Position numbers and translations under genes: made by a program. Below are positions 8,073 to 16,507 of a DNA stretch of 40,320 bases, in pieces. Numbering within the stretch: position 1 is the first letter of the stretch; each line of letters begins with the position of its first letter. The notes beneath the pieces are model-generated. The model saw only the letters and a list, made by a program, of their open reading frames with translations, was not told the DNA's origin and made no database searches. Origin of the DNA: Candidatus Woesearchaeota archaeon (lineage in GTDB: Archaea > Nanobdellota > Nanobdellia > Woesearchaeales > GW2011-AR4). Location: positions 1 through 40,320 of the forward strand of contig JACPTC010000055.1 of NCBI GenBank assembly GCA_016192985.1, in the 5' to 3' direction.

Positions 8073-9341
8073 CTAAATCCCAACGCCCTGAAATAACACT
8101 TGATACAGCAGATACCCATTAAATCCCAGAATAACTAATGCAAATACAACTGCAAAGACATTTGTTATTTTTTTGTTGACAAGCTCTTTCATAATATTCT
8201 TGTCTGCTGTATACATTATCAATGGTATCAATGGCAAGGGGATAAGCAAGCTTAATGCAACCTGGCTTAAAATAAGGATTCTCAAAGGCTCTATGCCGAG
8301 CAAAACCGCAATTGTGACTGGAATAACATTGATGAACCTTGTTATCAGCCTTCTAACCCATACGCTTATTCTAAAACCTGTCAAGCCGTCCATGACTGAC
8401 TGGCCTGCCAAAGTGCCTGTAACTGAAGACGAGACTCCGGCAGACAATAATGCAAGTGCAAACACAAGAGCTGCAAAATTACCAAATAAAGGTATTAAAG
8501 TCTTATAAGCTTGATCAAGTGTTGCAACTTCTATGCCTGCCCTATAAAAAGCAGCTGCAGACATAATTATTATTGCTGCATTAATGCAGGCAGCAATTGT
8601 AAGAGAAACTACATTATCTATCAAGTGATATTTTAAGGTTTTAAATTTGCTGCCAAAGTTGGAATTGATTATCTTATTTTTAATAAGCCAAGAGTGCACA
8701 AATAAAGCATGAGGCATTACAGTTGCTCCGATAATACCAACAGCCACCAGTGCACTTTCTTTTGTCAGTATTGGTTTAACTGAATGGAATAGAACGGAAG
8801 ACATATCTGGTTTGCTGATAAACAGTTCATACACATAGCCCAAACCGATTATTGAGACAAAAATTATGAAAGACTGCTCAAGAGTTCTAAACCTTTTTTG
8901 AGTAAGGAGGATTATGATCAAAACATCTGCTACTGCGATATAAGTGCCCCACAGCAATGGAATGCCAAACAGCAAATTTAAAGCAACAACAATTCCTAGA
9001 AATTCTGCCAAGTCAGTTGCCAAAATAGCAACCTCTGCCAAAATCCAGTATCCCAATACAAGCCATTTTTTCTTCAGTTTTTCTTTAACCAGTTCTGGCA
9101 ATGAATATCCTGCAATGCCAAGCTTTCCAGATAAATACTGAAAAAGCATCGCCATTCCAGAAGCAAGCCACACCACCCAAAGCAAGTCATAGTTAAAAGA
9201 AGCGCCCCCACTTATGTCTGTGCCCCAGTTGCCAGGATCCATATATGCAACACTAACAATCAATCCAGAGCCCATAAACGATAATAGTTTTCTGTCAGAG
9301 AATACTTTAAAATAATCAATAAACTTTTGGAAAAATTCCAT
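8073..9341 (-). CDS. Nramp-family divalent metal transporter
   Basis: VAYMDPGNWGTDISGGASFNY (DPGN, TM1) and VGIIGATVMPHALFVHSW (MPH, TM6). Confidence 0.93.
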   Translation of the reverse strand: MEFFQKFIDYFKVFSDRKLLSFMGSGLIVSVAYMDPGNWGTDISGGASFNYDLLWVVWLASGMAMLFQYLSGKLGIAGYSLPELVKEKLKKKWLVLGYWILAEVAILATDLAEFLGIVVALNLLFGIPLLWGTYIAVADVLIIILLTQKRFRTLEQSFIIFVSIIGLGYVYELFISKPDMSSVLFHSVKPILTKESALVAVGIIGATVMPHALFVHSWLIKNKIINSNFGSKFKTLKYHLIDNVVSLTIAACINAAIIIMSAAAFYRAGIEVATLDQAYKTLIPLFGNFAALVFALALLSAGVSSSVTGTLAGQSVMDGLTGFRISVWVRRLITRFINVIPVTIAVLLGIEPLRILILSQVALSLLIPLPLIPLIMYTADKNIMKELVNKKITNVFAVVFALVILGFNGYLLYQVLFQGVGI

Positions 9342-9349
9342 TTTGTTAA

Positions 9350-10549
9350 TTATCCAACAACCAAAAATCCTGTTGCATACATTATCAATAATCCAGTTAG
9401 AAATCCAAGCACATTTGTGACTGTAAATATTGAAAGCCAGTTGCCCTTTGCAATTTGGTTTAAGATGTCGAAAGCAACGTCAAATATGGCGCCTGCACCG
9501 ATTGCAAGGAAAAAAACTCCAAGTGCAGCGGAAAAGGCAAAGCCACCAATTAAAGCTCCAACTATGGTAGGGGCTCCTGCAATTATTCCCATTAGGATTA
9601 GATGTGCTAAGAAATTCCTTATCTGTGTGAAAGTTTTTGTTAATGGAACTACAATTGCAACTCCCTCTGTGACATTATGCACCATAAATCCTATAACCAA
9701 TAAGCTGCCAAGAGCAATCTCTCCAACAGCATAAGCGCTGCCGATTGCAAGCCCTTCTCCAAGATTATGCAATCCAATCCCAAGCGCAATTAAGTAGCCC
9801 CACATTAAGGCTTGATAATGCTCGCTTTTTTCTTTTGCATTGTGCTGTGTTTTATAGCTTACAGCGGATAAAGTCAATACAGCAAGCAAAAATCCGATTA
9901 AAAGTATGCCAATACCATTATACGCTTGTGGCAAACTTTCTATAAGCTCAAATGACTCTGAAAGCGCGTCAAAGCCAAGAAAAACAAGCAGACCAATTGT
10001 AAGTGAAAGCAAGAAGCTGTACCATCTCAAGCGCAGCATTTTAAGGAAAGGGAACCAAAGCAAGCCAATTAGAACAGGTATAACACCAACATAAATACCT
10101 AGTAAAATAAATGTTTTAAAATAGAACCAATTGAATGTAGGAGTTATGGCAGCTGCCTCAATCTCCTTTTCAAAAGTTACTCCATTTCTAGATATTAAAG
10201 TTATTACTTCTGCATCTCCTTCCAGCCAAGGGTAATTAATATTTATCCTTCCTCTTTGTAAAGGCTCAAGGGTATTACTTGGAGTAATTTCAAATTGCCA
10301 ATATGCTTCATTGACAAGAACTTGGGCTATAGTTATTGACTCTGGACCGTCATTAAACACTTCAAGCTGGATATGCTCTGGAGAAAATATCACTCTTTGA
10401 ATGAATGCCTTCTCAATCGGCGCAACAGTTGATTTGAAAACTCCCAAAGGACCAAACTTGAGAAAAATAAGCAATAGCACTAAAAGTAGAAAAACTGGTA
10501 ACAAAGCGCTTATCCAAAGCTTTAACTTACTTTGTGCTTGTTCTTCCAT
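9350..10549 (-). CDS. ZIP-family metal transporter with N-terminal extracytoplasmic beta-rich domain
   Basis: IGLHNLGEGLAIGSAYAVGE and HNVTEGVAIVVPL motifs; about 120 residue N-terminal extension after the first TM. Confidence 0.88.
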   Translation of the reverse strand: MEEQAQSKLKLWISALLPVFLLLVLLLIFLKFGPLGVFKSTVAPIEKAFIQRVIFSPEHIQLEVFNDGPESITIAQVLVNEAYWQFEITPSNTLEPLQRGRININYPWLEGDAEVITLISRNGVTFEKEIEAAAITPTFNWFYFKTFILLGIYVGVIPVLIGLLWFPFLKMLRLRWYSFLLSLTIGLLVFLGFDALSESFELIESLPQAYNGIGILLIGFLLAVLTLSAVSYKTQHNAKEKSEHYQALMWGYLIALGIGLHNLGEGLAIGSAYAVGEIALGSLLVIGFMVHNVTEGVAIVVPLTKTFTQIRNFLAHLILMGIIAGAPTIVGALIGGFAFSAALGVFFLAIGAGAIFDVAFDILNQIAKGNWLSIFTVTNVLGFLTGLLIMYATGFLVVG

Positions 10550-10551
10550 TT

Positions 10552-11754
10552 TTACTCTGTTACCTCAAAAAAGCCCATCCAGCCAAGTTCTGCAAATTCT
10601 GAAACATGAGCATGAAACATGTACATTCCGGGCCATTTGAATCTTACATCAAGAATCGACCTTTCTCCTTGCACCATTGAAACAATATCGGTATAAGTGT
10701 TCGGCTCTTGCTTTGTTCCGGTCCTGTATTCATCAAAGAAAGTTGCATGTAAATGGAAAGAATTGATAGGGTCAAATTCAACAATATTTATTAAATAAAT
10801 CCTTATCAATTCCCCTTTCTTTACTTTTATGGGATTTAATGCATAATAAAATGCCTTTGTGTTGACTGCATAAACTTCATTTCCCCCATCGAGGTTTGTG
10901 TCGAATGCGTTCATTACCATTACAAGTTCTTTGTCAGCTTTTTGCCTTGTGTCATTTTTTGGGTCAACAATGTAAGCACCGTACAATCCTTTGGAAATGT
11001 GCTGCTTTAATGGAACAGAGTGGCAGTGGAACAAATGCACGCCATAAGGGTCTGCTTCAAATTCATAAGTAAATGATTTGCCAGGATACACAAATTCTTG
11101 AGTCATAGCACCATCCATTTCAGCAGGATGAAAGCCGTGAAAGTGCATAGTATGTGGTTTTGTGCCCTTGTTTGTGAAATGAATTCTAATCAAATCACCT
11201 TCAGTCGCCCTTATCGTTGGAGCAGGAACTTGACCATTGTATGTCCATGCAGGGAAAAAAACCCCAGGCGCGATTTCAATTTCCTTGTCTTCCGCATAAA
11301 TCCAGTATTCCCTTAGCAAACTCCCGTCAGCGCGTTTTGTTTCCTTGTAGTATTTACTGCGTTCTTCTGGAGGAAGGTTGTTGAAATTCCATGCTGTCAG
11401 GTATTCCATTGGATCAAAATCTTCTAAGGTGTAATTGCCAACCACACCAAATTTTTCCTGAGCTGTTTGTTGTACACTTTTGTAATGCGATGCGTAAGGG
11501 CTGTTTTCCCTTAATTCTACGAAAGATTCCAAACATTTTGGGTCTGTATCTGCCGGGTTTGTGCAATATTTTGCAGCCTCTTTCATCTTGTCAAACTCTG
11601 TTTCTGCCTTGACATCTTTTGTAGCATATTTTAGAGTTGCAAAGCCAGCTATCAAAAGCAAGATTATCAGCAATGGCACGGGTTTCTTTAAATTATTCTT
11701 AATTTTATCAATAAGTATTAATGATATTGCTGTGATTAATTTTATGTTTCCCAT
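10552..11754 (-). CDS. Multicopper oxidase, two-domain-like, membrane anchored
   Basis: HFHGFHPAEMDG, HLFHCHSVPLKQHISKGLYG, SFHLHATFFDEY, MYMFHAHVSEFAELGWMGFF. Confidence 0.9.
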   Translation of the reverse strand: MGNIKLITAISLILIDKIKNNLKKPVPLLIILLLIAGFATLKYATKDVKAETEFDKMKEAAKYCTNPADTDPKCLESFVELRENSPYASHYKSVQQTAQEKFGVVGNYTLEDFDPMEYLTAWNFNNLPPEERSKYYKETKRADGSLLREYWIYAEDKEIEIAPGVFFPAWTYNGQVPAPTIRATEGDLIRIHFTNKGTKPHTMHFHGFHPAEMDGAMTQEFVYPGKSFTYEFEADPYGVHLFHCHSVPLKQHISKGLYGAYIVDPKNDTRQKADKELVMVMNAFDTNLDGGNEVYAVNTKAFYYALNPIKVKKGELIRIYLINIVEFDPINSFHLHATFFDEYRTGTKQEPNTYTDIVSMVQGERSILDVRFKWPGMYMFHAHVSEFAELGWMGFFEVTE

Positions 11755-11773
11755 TTTATTAAAAATAAAGAAT

Positions 11774-12172
11774 TTAACTTGGTATTGGCTTGCCGTGAGG
11801 ATCCTTTTTTGGATTGCCTAACATTTTCTTTATTTTATTTATTGAATCGTCGCTAAACGCATGCTCCAACCTGTGCGCTTCTTGATGCACATTCTTTGAA
11901 TCAATCTTCAGCACATTTTTTAAAAAAAGCTCTATCAAGCGGTGCTTTGAAGTCAATTTTTGTGCAATTTTCCTTCCTTTCGATGTGAATTTCAACTTTG
12001 AGTACTTTTTATAAGAAACAAGCCCCTCTTTGTTAAGCTCCTGCACCATCTCTGAAACGCTTGGCTTTGAAACATCGAGATAATGAGCCAAATCAATAGA
12101 TTTGAGTTCCCTTTTCTCTTCCTCTAAAATGTACAAGCCCCTCAAATAGTCCTCCTTGTTTGCTGTAAACAT
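11774..12172 (-). CDS. DtxR/MntR-family metal-dependent transcriptional regulator
   Basis: EDYLRGLYILEEE...SVSEMVQELNKEGLV...HRLIELFLKNVLKID...VHQEAHRLEHAFSDD...DPHGKPIP. Confidence 0.92.
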   Translation of the reverse strand: MFTANKEDYLRGLYILEEEKRELKSIDLAHYLDVSKPSVSEMVQELNKEGLVSYKKYSKLKFTSKGRKIAQKLTSKHRLIELFLKNVLKIDSKNVHQEAHRLEHAFSDDSINKIKKMLGNPKKDPHGKPIPS

Positions 12173-12175
12173 AGA

Positions 12176-12195
12176 AAGTTAGGATAACCTAACTT
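12176..12195. promoter_or_regulatory. Inverted repeat AAGTTAGG-ATAA-CCTAACTT, candidate DtxR-type operator
   Basis: 8-bp perfect arms, located between the dtxR-like ATG (12172) and a minus-strand TATA box (TTTATATATAAG). Confidence 0.8.
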
Positions 12196-12259
12196 ATATA
12201 TAAAGGTTCGCTTTTTAACAAATCAAAAACATTATAAACGATGCAATATTAGCAATTTT

Positions 12260-12667
12260 ATGGTGCAAAAATACTTCACAGTGGACAGCGCTCAAAAGCA
12301 GATTCCGAAGATTAAAAAATCCTTGTTAAAGCTCCAACACTTGAAAAAGGCGATAGATGCAATTTTATCCATAAGGATAGACCCAATGGAGGTTGAGCAT
12401 GACGAATTTCTTGAAACAAACACAAAGCTGAACAAGGAATATCATAAATTGTCCTATGAATTTTACAAGGAACTGGAAAATCTGGAAAAAACAGGATGTG
12501 TTTTGAAAGACTTGGAGCAGGGCTTGGTCGATTTCTACTGCAAGTTTGAGGGCAGAGACATTTTCCTGTGCTGGAAGCTTGGAGAAGAAAAGGTAAAAGC
12601 ATGGCATGAAGCAGATGATGGATTTGCAGGCAGAAAGCCGATTATTGATTTAAAACAATTACAATGA
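12260..12667 (+). CDS. DUF2203 family protein
   Basis: KYFTVDSAQKQIPKIKKSLLKL...GCVLKDLEQGLVDFYCKFEGRDIFLCWKLGEEKVKAWHEADDGFAGRKPI. Confidence 0.88.
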   Translation: MVQKYFTVDSAQKQIPKIKKSLLKLQHLKKAIDAILSIRIDPMEVEHDEFLETNTKLNKEYHKLSYEFYKELENLEKTGCVLKDLEQGLVDFYCKFEGRDIFLCWKLGEEKVKAWHEADDGFAGRKPIIDLKQLQ

Positions 12668-14346
12668 ACGCAAAAATTAATTGGATTGAATGGGGCAAAG
12701 AATCCTTTGAAAAGGCAAAAAAAGAAAACAAGCCTATTCTGCTTGATTTAACTGCAGTATGGTGCCATTGGTGCCATGTGATGGACGCAACTTCATATTC
12801 TGATGATGAGATTGCAAAAAAAATAAATGGAGATTTCATACCTATAAAAGTGTATATTGACAAAAGGCCTGACATAAGGGAAAGATACAACATGGGGGGA
12901 TTTCCCTCAACTGTTTTTCTTGATTCTGATGGCCACATAATAGCAGGCGACACTTATGTGCCCGCAGAGAGATTTAAGTTAATGCTCGAGTTTGTTAAGA
13001 AATCTTACAAAAGTACTAAAAATGATATTTATAAAGGGGGAGTTGAATTTGGAAACGCATCAGAAAGAGGTAAAGATATCAACAAGACAAAAGTAAGTGT
13101 GCAGATTATAAAAGATGTACTGTTGTCCATAGAAGGCAATTTTGACAGGTTCTATGGGGGGTTTGGCATGCATCCAAAATTTCCAGCTCCAGAAGTTCTG
13201 GATTTGCTGTTTGCGCAGTATAAAAAAATAAAAAACAGAATATATCTTGATATGGCTTTAAAGACGCTTGACTGCATGTACGAAGGGATATATGACAAAA
13301 TTAATTTTGGCTTCTTTAGGTATTCAGTTACACAAGATTGGAAAATGCCTCACTACGAAAAGATGATTGACACGAACGCAGGCTTGCTGAGAAATTATGC
13401 AGTTGCATTCTACATAACAAAAGACGACAGATATAGGAAGATAGCAAGTGAAATAATTGGATACATCAGCAGATTTCTGTCAAATCAAAAAACTGGCGGA
13501 TTTTACGGCTCCCAGGATGCTGATGAGGAATATTATCATTTGAACCATGATGAAAGAAAAAAGGCAAAGCGGCCCTATGTTGACAAAACAATTTATGTTG
13601 ATTGGAATGCAATGATGGTTTCTTCCTACATAAAATCCGGTGCGGTATTGGATGACAGCAAAGCAACAGGTTTTGCTATAAAAACAGTTGATTTCATCTT
13701 GAAAAATTGTTATGATAAAAAACATGGGCTATCCCATTATTTTGGCGGCAAGCCCAATGTGAATGGCTTGTTATCCGATAATATATATTTTCTGAATTGC
13801 TTGATTGATGCATATCTTGTCACTCAAAATCAGGGATATTTTAAAAAAATAAAAGAAATCGCAGGATTGATTTTGAAAAACTTTTATGATAATAAAAATG
13901 GCGGCTTTTACGATAAAGTATTGAAAGATGTGGATTTTGGAGCATTAAAACGCAGAGATAAGCGATTTCTTGAGAATTCTTTTTGTGCAATTGTTTTTTT
14001 GAGGGTTTATTTTTTGACAAAAGATGGCAGATATAGGGAATCTGCTGAAAAAACAATAGCATATTTTTTTGACAGTTATCTCAGGCATGCATATTTTGCG
14101 GCAAGTTATGCTATTGCTGCAGAAATGCTATTGGACGGCGGAATAAAGGTTGATGTTGTCAATAAAAATGAGATGATAAAAATCTGCATGGCATCAAACA
14201 GCCCCGGGATTATTGTAAATTTTATTGATAAAGCGGGTAAAAAGCAATATCCGGGTTATGAGACGGAAGGGGCTTATATATGCAAAGGAACTGTATGCAA
14301 AGGCCCAATAACAGAACAAGATAAATTGGAAGAGGAATTGCCTTGA
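12664..14346 (+). CDS. DUF255/YyaL-type thioredoxin-domain protein
   Basis: KPILLDLTAVWCHWCHVMDATSYSDDEIAKKIN...GGFPSTVFLDSDG plus helical-barrel region; 4-nt overlap with upstream DUF2203 gene. Confidence 0.88.
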   Translation: MNAKINWIEWGKESFEKAKKENKPILLDLTAVWCHWCHVMDATSYSDDEIAKKINGDFIPIKVYIDKRPDIRERYNMGGFPSTVFLDSDGHIIAGDTYVPAERFKLMLEFVKKSYKSTKNDIYKGGVEFGNASERGKDINKTKVSVQIIKDVLLSIEGNFDRFYGGFGMHPKFPAPEVLDLLFAQYKKIKNRIYLDMALKTLDCMYEGIYDKINFGFFRYSVTQDWKMPHYEKMIDTNAGLLRNYAVAFYITKDDRYRKIASEIIGYISRFLSNQKTGGFYGSQDADEEYYHLNHDERKKAKRPYVDKTIYVDWNAMMVSSYIKSGAVLDDSKATGFAIKTVDFILKNCYDKKHGLSHYFGGKPNVNGLLSDNIYFLNCLIDAYLVTQNQGYFKKIKEIAGLILKNFYDNKNGGFYDKVLKDVDFGALKRRDKRFLENSFCAIVFLRVYFLTKDGRYRESAEKTIAYFFDSYLRHAYFAASYAIAAEMLLDGGIKVDVVNKNEMIKICMASNSPGIIVNFIDKAGKKQYPGYETEGAYICKGTVCKGPITEQDKLEEELP

Positions 14347-14428
14347 TAAATACCAAAGATTCCGATTTTGGGTTTTTGATTTTGATATTTCAAAACTTTA
14401 ATAAATAACTTCAAAATCATAGTTTATT

Positions 14429-15931
14429 ATGGAAAAAGCAACTGTTTCTATAAAAATATTGAGAGTTGAGATAGGCAAAATTAAAGATAATGCCCTCTTG
14501 GTGGGTTTTTTAAAGGATAAGCTAAGTTTTGATGTTGAATTAAAAAAGTTAGATAGCAATCTGAATGGAGTTATTGGCTCGTACATTAAAAACGGCAATT
14601 TTAAAGGGGAAAGTGGCGAAGTAAAAAGCATATTCACAAATAAAGACATAAAAAGTATTGTCCTTGTTGGTTTAGGTGAAGAAGCCAAATATAGCCTTTA
14701 CGTTCTCTCAAATGCAATCGCAGATGCATCGAAAAGATTAAGGGATAATGGTACTGATAGCTTTAGTATTTTTTTGGAATCATTCAACAATGGGAAATTT
14801 GCAGATGAAGGGCTTGTTGAAAAAGTCGCATTAAGCTCTTTAATGGCATTGTATAAGTTTATAGAATACAAAACAAAAGACAAAGATAAGGCAAAATGGA
14901 TAAAAAAGATTACAATCCTTACCAATTCAAAGCAGAGTTTTGACAGTGAAATAAGGTATGCATGCACAGTCGCTGATTGTGTCAATAAAACAAGAAGCCT
15001 TGTGAATACCCCTCCCAATGTTGCGACTCCTAGATATATAGCGGACTATGCAAAAGAGCTTGCCAAACAATCTGGATTGAGATGCATTGTTTTTGACGAA
15101 AGGCAAATTGAAAAAATGAAGATGGGTTGCTTTCTCGGAGTTGCGCAAGGCAGCGTGCAGAAGCCAAGGCTTGTTGTTCTTGAATATGATGGTGCTGGAA
15201 AAAGACAGAAGCCAATTGCAATAGTTGGTAAGGGAATAACATTCGACAGTGGCGGCTTAAACCTAAAGCCTTACCCATACATTCTCAATATGAAAGATGA
15301 CAAAGGGGGAGCTGCTGCCGCTATCCACATTATCGAAGCCTGCGCTAGGTTAAGATTGCCAATAAACTTAAGGGTTATCACTCCTCTTTGCGAGAATATG
15401 CCAAGCGGCACTTCCTTCAGGCCAGACGATGTATTAAGGGCTTGTAACGGGATGACTGTTGAAATAAAAAACACTGATGCAGAAGGGCGTTTGATTCTTG
15501 CAGATGCGTTGGCTTATGCTGCCGAGCAAAAGCCACAGGCAATAATAGACATTGCCACTTTGACAGGAGCAAGCCTGATTGTATTGGGCAATGTTGGAAC
15601 GCCTTTTGTTTGCACTGATGAAAATTTAAGAAAAAAAGTTAATAATGCTTCAGTAAAAAGTCTTGAAAAAATTTGGGAGCTTCCTCTTTGGCAGGAGTAT
15701 GAGGAAAGCCTGAAAAGCGATGTTGCTGACTTTAAGCACATTGGAGACGAAGGGGAGGCTGGAGTTATCACAGCTGCAATGTTCCTGAAGAATTTTGTGA
15801 AAGACATTCCTTGGGTGCATATCGATATAGGAACAACAGTATGGTCAAAGGTTGATAAAGGTGTGTTAACAAAAGGCGCAACTGGAGCAACTGTAAGGCT
15901 GATGATGAAAATGCTGAGGGAATGGAAATAG
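14429..15931 (+). CDS. pepA: Leucyl aminopeptidase (M17)
   Basis: GKGITFDSGGLNLKP, NTDAEGRLILADALAYA, GEAGVITAAMFLKNFV. Confidence 0.93.
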   Translation: MEKATVSIKILRVEIGKIKDNALLVGFLKDKLSFDVELKKLDSNLNGVIGSYIKNGNFKGESGEVKSIFTNKDIKSIVLVGLGEEAKYSLYVLSNAIADASKRLRDNGTDSFSIFLESFNNGKFADEGLVEKVALSSLMALYKFIEYKTKDKDKAKWIKKITILTNSKQSFDSEIRYACTVADCVNKTRSLVNTPPNVATPRYIADYAKELAKQSGLRCIVFDERQIEKMKMGCFLGVAQGSVQKPRLVVLEYDGAGKRQKPIAIVGKGITFDSGGLNLKPYPYILNMKDDKGGAAAAIHIIEACARLRLPINLRVITPLCENMPSGTSFRPDDVLRACNGMTVEIKNTDAEGRLILADALAYAAEQKPQAIIDIATLTGASLIVLGNVGTPFVCTDENLRKKVNNASVKSLEKIWELPLWQEYEESLKSDVADFKHIGDEGEAGVITAAMFLKNFVKDIPWVHIDIGTTVWSKVDKGVLTKGATGATVRLMMKMLREWK

Positions 15932-15934
15932 TTG

Positions 15935-16102
15935 TTATTGTATAATATTGATAAAAATTTGAATTGTTCTAAAACAAATGAAAATCATTATTTTTATAGA
16001 CAGGATTGATTTTAAAATGCCAATCTGTCGTCGGTAAATCAATTCGTTCTGTAATTCCTGAATGAAGCTTTTAAAATGTAGAAATTCTTTGTTATTTTGC
16101 AT
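15935..16102 (-). CDS. Candidate 55-aa small protein
   Basis: Translated by hand: MQNNKEFLHFKSFIQELQNELIYRRQIGILKSILSIKIMIFICFRTIQIFINIIQ; SD GAGGTG 8 nt upstream; TATA-like GTATATAAA at 16149-16157. Confidence 0.5.
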   Translation of the reverse strand: MQNNKEFLHFKSFIQELQNELIYRRQIGILKSILSIKIMIFICFRTIQIFINIIQ

Positions 16103-16170
16103 AAAAAGCGCACCTCTTTTACTAGCTTACCGATGATAAAGTTTGCGCTTTATATACTTTGCATGTATTC

Positions 16171-16201
16171 TGTCGTCTAGAAAATTATTTTTTGTCGTCT
16201 A
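16171..16201. repeat. Two direct copies of TGTCGTCTA spaced 22 bp start to start
   Basis: 16171-16179 and 16193-16201; a partial copy TGTCGTC at 16026-16032. Confidence 0.6.
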
Positions 16202-16289
16202 AAGGAATTAAGCGATTGCCTCTAGAGAGGATGGAAGTTGCGCAAAAAACATCAAAAAATCTTTATAAACAAAAATAAATTACCAATTC

Positions 16290-16363
16290 GTGGGATTGAA
16301 CAGCGACATGCGAGTTAGCTTCGTTCTTGAAGCGAACTCGCTCACAACTCACTGAAATCCCAC
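16290..16363 (+). ncRNA. Candidate structured ncRNA upstream of tRNA-Val
   Basis: Closing stem GTGGGATT/AATCCCAC (8 bp) enclosing hairpin GCGAGTT-A-GCTTC-[GTTCTT]-GAAGC-G-AACTCGC; TATA-like CTTTATAAAC at 16261-16270, about 25 nt upstream. Confidence 0.55.
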
Positions 16364-16391
16364 TTAATTAGATGTCAACGGGCTACAGTTG

Positions 16392-16463
16392 GGGCCCATG
16401 GTCTAGTGGCTAGGACATAACCTTCACAGGGTTAAGGCGGGGATTCGATTTCCTCTGGGCCCA
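16392..16463 (+). tRNA. tRNA-Val (anticodon CAC)
   Basis: Hand fold: acceptor GGGCCCA/TGGGCCC, D stem GTCT/GGAC, anticodon stem TAACC/GGTTA with loop TTCACAG, T arm GGGGA-TTCGATT-TCCTC, discriminator A. Confidence 0.9.
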
Positions 16464-16507
16464 CTTAAACAAAAAATATAATAAATTAAGAAATTTGATT
16501 TAATTAG

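Noticed and set aside
16290-16363. Possibility that the structured element is a degenerate or second tRNA, because it is 74 nt with an acceptor-like stem and the same CCCACTTAA 3' end as tRNA-Val.
   Set aside because: No D arm or T arm (no GTTCRANTC-like loop) can be formed; the central long hairpin is incompatible with a cloverleaf.
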